From Trichodelitschia bisporula (lineage: Eukaryota > Ascomycota > Dothideomycetes > Phaeotrichales > Phaeotrichaceae), in assembly GCA_010356995.1 (NCBI GenBank), contig ML996689.1, forward strand, positions 315,601 to 379,600: a stretch of DNA of 64,000 bases. The letters run 5' to 3'. Of this stretch, positions 56,126 to 64,000 are shown in pieces. Position 1 is the first letter of the stretch. Each line of letters begins with the position of its first letter. Below the pieces are notes generated by a model. The model did no database searches and was not told where the DNA came from. It saw only the letters and a list, made by a program, of their open reading frames with translations. The position numbers were made by a program, and so were the translations under genes.

Positions 56126-56954
56126 ATTGAGATTGGGATAAAGCAAAAGGCGTGAGATATTGAAGAGATTGAGGGGAGGCAATGTGGAGAGGATGGGAAA
56201 GCGGAGATTGTGGGAGGGTGTGGGAGATGCTCTTGTGGGGTGTGGGGTGTGGGGATGTTCGATTACATATTGTGGGGATTTCCACCAGTCTAACCTCATC
56301 GGTATGGCGGACGGGAGCACGTCGCCGGGTGCCAGGCTGCCCCACTTTTACTGCCTTGCCGGTGCAGGACTACCAGGTAGTCCCGGGAAGCAACAACGGG
56401 TAAAAAGCTTCGCCCATCACCAATACCACAACTGTGGAGTTCGCAGCCTCGCCCGCCGAATAAGCTGTCTGCTAGAACTAGTGCTCAAACGGCCTGTTAG
56501 AACTAGTGCTCAAACGGCCTGTTAGCCGGCACCATGCTTGCTTCTGCGGTCGATCTCTTGGATAATGCTTGATTTCGTTGAAGCAGGCACAAACGCCACT
56601 TGCGTGCGACATGCCGTCCTCCCGTACCGTAGTACGTACGGGTAATGGAGTCGGTAAGCCGCGATTTCTACTTGCTCGAAACACTATTCTGACGTCCTCT
56701 GCCGTCTCTGGGGAACATGGTTCCCCACACGATCTCGACTTGGCCAATGATGGTGATGATGCGCCATGACGCCTGCCTTGCACTGGGCTGGACTTCCCCC
56801 GCATTCACAATGCCGTCGTTCACAGCGTTTGCCACTCGCACTAACCACTGACAGTGACGATTTGCCAGTTGCTCATTTTCTAATCCTTTCCTACTACTTT
56901 CAAATGATCCTCTTAGACACCCGCTTGTCCTAGCCCTACGTGAAGCCCCTAAAC
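56126..56954. promoter_or_regulatory. Divergent promoter, C2H2 regulator and MFS transporter
   Basis: 829 bp between divergent start codons, containing a perfect 25-bp tandem duplication at 56473-56522. No gene seen. It is a likely place for autoregulatory sites of the zinc-finger protein. Confidence 0.5.
56473..56522 (+). repeat. Perfect 25-bp tandem duplication
   Basis: Two identical head-to-tail 25-bp units beginning TAGAACTAGTGC. Each contains the short palindrome ACTAGT. It sits mid-way between the divergent regulator and transporter genes. Confidence 0.9.
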
Positions 56955-58577
56955 ATGTCGGCCTCTAGCATTCTGTCTCGATCGGAAGAGCCCAAAGACT
57001 CCGAGTCCCAGCGGCGCCAGCACTCGGAAAACCTCGACGACAAACAAAAGTTTTCCCGCGAACATCGAGACTACCTCATCGACCGCCATGGCTCCTACAA
57101 TCTCGAACCCGTCCCCAGCTTCGCGGGCGCCGACCCGTACAACTGGCCATACTGGAAGGTCTGCTTCACTTCTATCAGCCATTCCGACTAGAATCCAGAA
57201 CTAACCCCCCCAGAAACTCACCAACCTGCTCCTCGTCAGCTTCCACGCCATGACCGCGACCTTCACCGCAGCCTGCATCATGCCCGCCTTCGCCTACATA
57301 GCCCACGACCTACACATCTCCATCCAACAAGCCTCCTACCTCACCGCCCTCCAAATCGCCATCCTAGGCGCCGCCCCCCTCCTCTGGCGCCCCCTCTCCG
57401 ACCGCTACGGCCGCCGCCCCATCTTCCTCCTCTCCCTCCTCTGCAGCCTAATCGGCAACATAGGCTGCGCAAAGAGCCCCTCCTACAGCACCCTGTGCCT
57501 CTGTCGCGCCATCGTCGCGCTGTTCATCAGCCCCGCCATCGCCATTGGCAGCGCCGTGGTGACAGAATGCTTCTTCCGCAAATCCCGCGGCCGCTACATC
57601 GGCATCTGGACGCTGATGGTCACTCTCGGCATCCCCGTCGCGCCGCTGATCTTCGGCCCCGTGGCGTATCACATCGGCTGGCGCTGGATCTTCTGGATCC
57701 TGGCCGTTATGAACGGCGTCCAGTTCCTGCTCTATTTCTTCCTCGGCCCGGAGACGCTGTACGTGGCCCACGCGGGCGGCGGCCGTGGCCCAGACTTCAA
57801 GAATAAGTTCCTGAGCTTCGGTCGTATAAACCCGAAGCCGCTGCGCGCGGTCGACTTCGTCCACCCGCTTACCATGGCGAGCCGGGCCTGCGTGCTCGTC
57901 CCCGCCATCGCGTACGCCATGAATTTCCTCATGGGGAGCATCCTGATCACCGTCGAACTACCGCAACTCTTCGTCGAGCGCTTCGGGCTCAACCCGCAGC
58001 AAATCGGGCTCCAATTCGTCGGGCAGATCATCGGGACTCTGATCGGGGAACTGCTGAGCGGCACAGCTTCTGACTACTGGATGCGGTGGCGGACGGATCC
58101 AGCGCGGGTGCGCCCGGAGAGGCGCCTGTGGTTGAGTTATCTCGGGTACTTGTTGACAATAACCGGGATTGTGGTGTTTCTCGTGCAGTTGCAGAACGCG
58201 CACGAGGGGGACTGGAATGTGACGCCGGTTATTGGGGCCGGGATCGCGGCGGCGGGGAATCAGATTGTGACGACGATTTTGATCACGTATGCGGTTGATT
58301 GTTACCGCGAGGAGTCGGCTAGTGTGGGTGTGTTCATCACCTTCGTGAGGCAGATCTGGGGCTTCATTGGGCCGTTCTGGTACGTACATGTCCTCTTTTG
58401 CAAGCGATTCGAGCTGATGAGTGCAGGTTCCCATCCATGTTCAAGTCCATCGGCGAGGCCAACAGTGCGGCGCTGTGTTCCTGCCTCGTCATCGCCGTCA
58501 GCCTTGCGCCGACGATTCTGTTGCAGTGGATGGGGCCGAAATGGCGCGCTCGCCAGGGGAGTACCGATCAGTCTTGA
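56955..58577 (+). CDS. MFS transporter, DHA1-like
   Basis: Deduced exons are 56955-57158, 57214-58379 and 58427-58577 (506 residues). A hydrophilic N-terminus of about 65 residues precedes around 12 membrane helices. MFS motif A reads WRPLSDRYGRRPIF between helices 2 and 3, and later loops carry RGRYIGIWTLMVTLGIPVAP and IGWRWIFWILAVMNGVQF. The pattern fits proton antiporters of the DHA1 drug-resistance group, which export small molecules across the plasma membrane. Splicing of the last intron joins GPFW to FPSMFKSIG. The substrate is unknown; the position beside a C2H2 regulator and an FAD monooxygenase suggests export of the product or substrate of that enzyme. Confidence 0.92.
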
Positions 58578-59175
58578 ACTGGTTAAGTTGTGACCGTACG
58601 GTACGCAGGATGTGGCCTCTCGAGTTCGGCGTTTATGGGTTGTGCAAAGTATGTATACTTACTGCGGTATCTGGCCGGTCGGTGCCGGTAGTGTCGTGAT
58701 GTCACAGCACCTGCGGTAGCAATACGAAGTACCTTTTAGCTGCATTTGGACCCTGGTCTGGTGACATGTAGCGTGATACCGCGTTATGTCCTTCCCCAAA
58801 GCCCCGAGACTTCCGGGCGGGTCCGAACGCTGTACCAGTCACATCATGCATGCAGGGTGTATAAAAGAAAGGGCATAATTTCGTCAGACAAGCTCTGGCA
58901 TTGCCCGAGCTGTCTGGCGTCCTCCAGCAAGAACGCTCAAACGTCTACATTTCGTTAAACCACCTCTACCGCCCTTCAGCCTCCCTCACCACCCCTGAGC
59001 AACTCCGACATCCAACCCTCAGCCTCACCTCCGCTCGGAGCAACTCCGACGTCCAACCTCATCCAAAAACGGAAAGAGCAGCAATTCGGTATTCGCTCTA
59101 TGCCAAAATGCAACCAGCAAGAAAAAACGACGGAAAACTCCTCCCAAACCTCATCACCTCTCATATCCAAAACCC
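58578..59175. other. Intergenic region between convergent genes
   Basis: 598 bp between the transporter and monooxygenase stop codons. Contains two similar CTCCGACRTCCAACCT-type stretches near 59005 and 59047; otherwise nothing. Confidence 0.45.
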
Positions 59176-60627
59176 TCACATCGCCTCAAACCTCTCAGCA
59201 AAAACCTCCTCCGCAACCCCCACACAATCAAACCCATAAATCATCCTCTGCACATCCCTATCCGCCCACTTATCCGGATGCGGCCCCTTCCCCTCCCTAA
59301 GCGCCTTAAACGCGCGATCGCGCTCCGCCTTCGCCGCCCCCTCACCCAGATGCAGCACCCGTCCACTCTGCGCCGCCAATTCCACCAACGTCTCCGCGCG
59401 CTCCTTTCGCACCGCCTCATACACCCTGAGCACGCGGTTGATCGTCTCGGGCCTTGTGTCAGGCAGCTTGGGCAGGACAACGCCGAGCACGCCCGCATCC
59501 TCGATGGCCTGGGCGGCGCCCTGGTTGAGATGCGGTAGGGTCGGGTGGCACGCATCGCCTACCAGCGCAGTCGAGCCGTGCACCCACGTCGGCAGCGCGG
59601 CGTGCACGCGCAGCTTCCACTCGCAGACTTCGCCCTCCGGGACCATGTTCAGCATCTTCTGCACCGTGGGGCAGAACTCGCGGTACACGGCAAGCATCGC
59701 GGATTTCGAGCCGCGGGTCGTGTACATCGCGTTCGTGGCCGCGGCAAAGTGGTCGTCCGGCTGCGCGGTGCTGATGTTGTAGATCGTGTGGTTGGCGATC
59801 GGGTACGCGATGATGTGCTTGCGCTCGCCGATCCAGCGCGTCGATTGATCTTTATCGATGAGGGCGAGGAGTTCAGGGTCTGCCGCGAATTGTTCGCGCG
59901 TGAGCATGATGCGGTAGGCAGCCTGCCCGGTGTCCATGACTTCGGCGGACACGCCGAGGTCGCGCAGCATGGCGACGCGGGTGGGCGATTTTATGCCGTC
60001 GGCGCCGAGGAGGATGTCGCATTCGACGGTGTACGGCTGGCCCTCGCGGGGGACGACGACGAAAGTAGGCGAGGGGGCCCAGGAAATCACGCTGTCGAAT
60101 TTAGTTGCGAAGTGGAATGTAATGGCGCGCTCTGCCTGGCAGCCCTTGTACATGGCGCCGGCGAGTTGGGATCTGTGGCCGGTCATGTGCGGGTATCCGT
60201 AGTTCTCCTTGATCGAGTGCATGACAACATGCCCGAGCTCCTCGTTCGTAGACCCCACTGGTCGCGTCAGCTTATCCAGAGCCGTGAGGGAAGGCTACGG
60301 AACGCACTTCGTATGCTCGCCTCCTTGATATCCACGGCCGTTGCCTCGATTTCCTTCCACACGCCCAGCCGGTCGAGCACGCGCGCCATGTTGGGCGCGA
60401 GTTGGATGCCGGCGCCCACGAAGCCCAGATCCGAGGCCATTTCGAAGACGTGAATATCCTCAAAGCCGGCCTTTGCAAGGGACAAGGCAGACGCAAGCCC
60501 GCCCATGCCTATAACGCAGCATCGTCAGCTTCACCATCCCCCCCGCGACACTCACACACAACATACCCGCACCAATAATGGCAATCCGCAACCTCTTAAC
60601 CTCGTCCTTCATCATGCGCACACTCAT
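59176..60627 (-). CDS. FAD-dependent monooxygenase, salicylate-hydroxylase type
   Basis: Deduced exons, in minus-strand order, are 60627-60567, 60508-60308 and 60257-59176 (447 residues). Splicing intron 1 forms the dinucleotide-binding motif IAIIGAGMGGLASALSLAKA. The second FAD motif is LLGADGIKSPTR, and the third is LVGDACHPTLPHLNQGAAQA. These three define class A flavoprotein hydroxylases, which hydroxylate aromatic or polyketide substrates using NAD(P)H and O2. The family includes salicylate hydroxylases and many secondary-metabolism enzymes, so the substrate is open. A Met at 60615 or 60612 could also start the protein. It is convergent with the MFS transporter. Confidence 0.92.
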
Positions 60628-62228
60628 CAACCCACCCGTCGTAGCGTAGAAATGCTCCCTCAAACAAATCCTCGTATCTCGTCCGTAATCCGTGACACAA
60701 AAAAGCCGTTCCAAAAACCTTCAAGTCAAAAACCATAAACCATGAAGCAAAACGCACCACCCCCCCAAACACAGCGGCCAAAACGCCTCTTAAACCCACC
60801 CTGGGAGCCGAAATGCCCACCCCCCGGCCAAGCCCCAGCCCAGAACCCTAGAACCTCTCCGCCAGAAAAAAAACCCGGCCACCCGCACTACCGTACCGTA
60901 CCCACCGCCGCACACGCCATATCAAAAGCCTTGCCCAAAGGCCTCTCTCCCGCGAGTTGCTTGCAAATACGTAGGCCCCACACAACTGGCCCTTGTAACA
61001 ACCCCGCAGTCGGCCGGCCGATCGCGGTGCCATGCGCATGCACTCCGGGCTCGTGTGCGGCAACCTTGAACTACGGTAGAATCTAGTCAGCATTGTCCAT
61101 TGTCGTAACAAACTCCGAAGAACAGTATTCTTCACCCCTCCGCTATGGGAATCTTCCTCTCGTCGTCAAGCTCGCTATCCAATAGGCAGCTTAACGAAAG
61201 CTCCAGCCGTTAACCGCCGCCCCCCCCCCAGCACAACATAAGCACTGGACCGCCGCACCGCCGCGCGCGCACGCATCCGCATCACACCACCTCACGGGTA
61301 CCCGTACGCAACACACTAGTGCAGCGCAACAACCCCAAACCAAAGACCATAATTGATAAGCAATCCCCGATCCCCCCTTCCCAAAGTTTAAATTCCCCTC
61401 ATCCAGACCCATCCCGCCCCGACTTGCCCGAAACTGCCGAAACCGCGCCCCGATCTTCGGATAAATGTTTCGCCATTTCTTGTCCCGTCCCCAGCCCCAC
61501 CTTGCCCCTCGCATCCCCACCGCAGCAGTCCGGTTCGGCAGGTCAGGCGGGGACGGGTCAGCCCCCGTGTGGGGATGCCGGAATGAGGAGGTGACGCGTG
61601 CGGGGCCGATGGCCATGCTGGGTGTGCGCCTTCGCGATCGGTATGAGCACGCGAGCATTTGGTGAGGTGAGGCGGGGCAACCGGCAGTGACGTAATCCTT
61701 GCGCAGAGGGTTGGCGTGGGTGGGTTCCGATAACCGGAGCTCTCAAAGAGTCAGGGAGTTCATGCCACATCTTGCCTTGCCATGACCAGTCTATGCGAAG
61801 CTCTGTTCGTCCATTCATCATCATGCTTCTGCTAATTAGGATATCATCATAACCATCATAACCATCATACCAGGTCAAAGCATCTCATGAACCGGAACGC
61901 AGCGCTAGAAAATGTGCCTTAAGCCCGCCCCATATTACCCCAACATACAGAGAAGAACCGTACAAACGCAAAATCCTGTCAAAGCCTCCATGTACCACGC
62001 CCAAAATCAAACCATGTTCTTATCTTTTTCTCCTTCGACCTAAGTGAGCGTCGACATAGCGAACGCAACAAGCTTGGGATTCGGCGCCGGCCTCGACGCT
62101 GCCCTCGACCTTGCCCTCGACCTGGACCTTCCTACTCGATGAATCAGCAAAGGCTCAATCATAAATGCCCAAGCGCGATTGACCACGAAGGAAAGCACAT
62201 ACACCCATGCATCAATCAAGCAAGGACA
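60628..62228. other. Intergenic region
   Basis: 1.6 kb without a supported gene: C- and A-rich upstream sequence of the monooxygenase on the left, mixed sequence to the stop of the next gene on the right. It includes a short CATCATAAC tandem near 61845-61868. Confidence 0.5.
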
Positions 62229-63771
62229 TCACCTCGCGGACCGGACCAGCGCCAACCTACCCTTGCGATCCTTCTCCACCCTCACAATATTCCGCTCCCG
62301 GCTGCGGCTGCGGCTGCGGCGCCGGACCTCGCTCCGCTCGATGACATCGTAATCGGTTTCCCGGCGCGCGACTGTCATTTCGCCGTTGTGGCGGTGGGGG
62401 TCGTCGTAGCGGACATGGCTGTCATAGTGATCGTGCTCGTAGTACTGATCGTGCGCACGCTCCGGGCCCTTGAAGACAGCAACGGGGCCGTGGATGTTGT
62501 TTGATTCTTGCTGGGGCGGCGCCCTGATTATGTGACGCTCCTCGATGAAGTCTGCCTGGCGGTAGACGTCCTCGTGCCGGCTAGGGGCATGGCTAGGGGC
62601 ATGGCTGGGAGCATGGCTGGGAGCATGGCTGGGAGCATACCCGGATGCAACGGTCCGGGCCGGACTAGGTGCACGCACACTGGGTGCACGCACGCTTGGG
62701 GGAGCGTTTTCGATGATCGTCTTCTTCACAAAGGTCTCGTGGTAACCGACCGGCGGAGGAGGAGGTGGAAGTTCCTGGGGCTCCTGCACCTTCTCCTCGT
62801 ACTTGTACACGATCTTTTCCGATTCTGCAGGTGTAAGCCTCGTACTTCGTTCCACAAAGCTCCCTGAACTTACTCTCTTCGTGATAACGCTTGCTCAGCG
62901 CGATGATTTCGTCAATGTGCTCCTTGCCCAGAGCGCGACGGATGATGATGAAGTCGTCTTCTTCCTCAAACGGGTAGCCGAGCTCGACGACGGCGCTGCG
63001 GTGGGCCAAGCGCTTGGGCATCCGGGTCTTGCCCTTCTTCCCCGCGCTGGCACGGGGAAGCACTTCCTCGAAGCTATCCGAGCTCGAGCTCGCCACATCG
63101 ACCCTAGACATGCTCTTGCTACGCCGGGCGCGGCTCTTGGACCGACGGACACGCACATCCTCGTACTCGTCGGATTCATCACCGGAAAGGTCCCGGTAAC
63201 GCACTTCCTCAAATTCTTCTTCGCGGACAACCCGCCGACGCGAGGGTTCCCGAGGAGCAGGCTTGCGGATAGGCAGAGGGATGGGGACGTCCGCCGGAAT
63301 GCGGTACTCGTCGTACGGACGGCGAAGCGGGCGGCGGTCAAAAGTATCGAGAGAACTCTGCCGACGGATGAACTGGGGACGAGCAGGCCGCTTCGGTGGC
63401 GCTGCAACTTCGCGGTCGATGTACTCAAAGTCTCGCTCAACAACGCTGGCACGGCGACGATAGGGAGCGAGGGCACGGCTGGCTACCTCGCTGGGAGTTG
63501 GGCCGAAGCGGTCGCGTTCGTAGTAGTGTTGTTGCTCATCGACTCGGCCACGGGGTCCACGGGACTCGGTGCGTTCGTCGAAGATTACGTCGCGGCGATG
63601 GCCTGCGGGGCCCCGAGTATCGTCGATGCGGACCGATTCACGCTCGAACTTGTCGCGGTCCCAGCGGGACGGTGGACCGCGTGGAGGGAGATCGCCGCGG
63701 GGAGGGACATCGTCGTACGGCGGAATGCTGAGGTTCCCCTCGGACCGGCGGAAGCCACCATGACGCGACAT
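62229..63771 (-). CDS. Arg-rich protein resembling DUF8035 family
   Basis: Deduced exons, in minus-strand order, are 63771-62874 and 62824-62229 (497 residues). The N-terminal half is rich in Arg, Asp and Pro with many RRS/RSKS motifs. A short folded region follows (KRLAHRSAVVELGYPFEEED, FIIIRRALGKEHIDEIIAL, ending RYHEE), which I recognise as the pattern of the fungal DUF8035 family; this is from memory. Downstream is a coiled and low-complexity part with five APSH repeats and an RSRSRSR-type tail (RRRSRSRSRERNIVRVEKD). The basic Arg/Ser composition suggests RNA or nuclear association, but the function is unknown. The intron is supported by GTAAGT and TGCAG. Confidence 0.72.
62579..62640 (-). 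repeat. 12-bp coding tandem repeat (APSH)
   Basis: Five near-identical 12-bp units in frame, encoding consecutive Ala-Pro-Ser-His tetrapeptides. Confidence 0.9.
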
Positions 63772-64000
63772 TTTGCTTTCTTGGGTGAGGTGAGCGGATG
63801 GGTGCAGGTCTGCTTGATGGTTTAGTCGACGGGACGGTGCAGCGATCAGTTTGTGCCACACGCAGAAGGAAGGATTGGAGAAGCGAAGACGGGAAGTGGC
63901 GTGGTTAGGGTTTTTGGAAGGGTTCGGAGGATTGGAGGGGCTGCACGGTGATCAAGCGGGGGGGGAGCGGGGGAGCGGGGGAGAGGAGCCGGTTGAAGGG

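Overview
The window is nuclear DNA from a filamentous ascomycete (Pezizomycotina; a Dothideomycete is my best guess). Evidence: protein genes on both strands with many 40-60 nt GT-AG introns carrying CTRAC-like branch sites, a TORC2-effector kinase and an ADA2 of the filamentous-fungal type, Zn2Cys6 and C2H2 regulators, and a nuclear tRNA-Thr with a short intron. All exon structures were deduced by eye from splice signals, reading-frame phase and family resemblance. No alignment or expression data were available.

Layout. 0-10 kb: a partial unknown gene leaving the left edge, a secreted SurE-type phosphatase, a MAPEG membrane protein, an RBM25-like splicing factor divergent from mitoribosomal bS21m, and an orphan membrane glycoprotein. 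10-24 kb: glucose-6-phosphate isomerase, the Ypk1/YpkA kinase divergent from SAGA subunit ADA2, an unknown basic protein, a 73-residue membrane protein and a GH47 mannosidase. 24-32 kb: a small putative mitochondrial protein, a disordered nuclear-type protein, an Ecm11-like protein and an M3 metallopeptidase. 32-36 kb: 3.7 kb with no convincing gene. 36-45 kb: a Zn2Cys6 activator tail to tail with a ten-exon Polycomb EED gene, which is divergent from a PAS-domain protein.

46.0-48.6 kb is the most unusual part. It is a tandem array of five units on the minus strand, each a very small putative secreted-protein gene followed by tRNA-Thr sequence. Only the tRNA of the last unit (46006-46094) is intact; the other four are decayed. 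In units 2, 4 and 5 the small gene's frame, or in unit 5 its remnant, ends on the TAG of the tRNA-like sequence. The promoters share a TATA box and, in most units, a TGAGTCA-like element, and the sequence around the start codon is conserved, while the mature proteins diverge and some copies are broken.

48.7-64 kb: a GH125 alpha-mannosidase, a ferric reductase whose stop lies 8 bp from that of a convergent C2H2 regulator, an MFS transporter divergent from that regulator, and an FAD monooxygenase. The regulator, transporter and monooxygenase look like a small co-regulated metabolic or detoxification group. An arginine-rich protein resembling the DUF8035 family closes the window.
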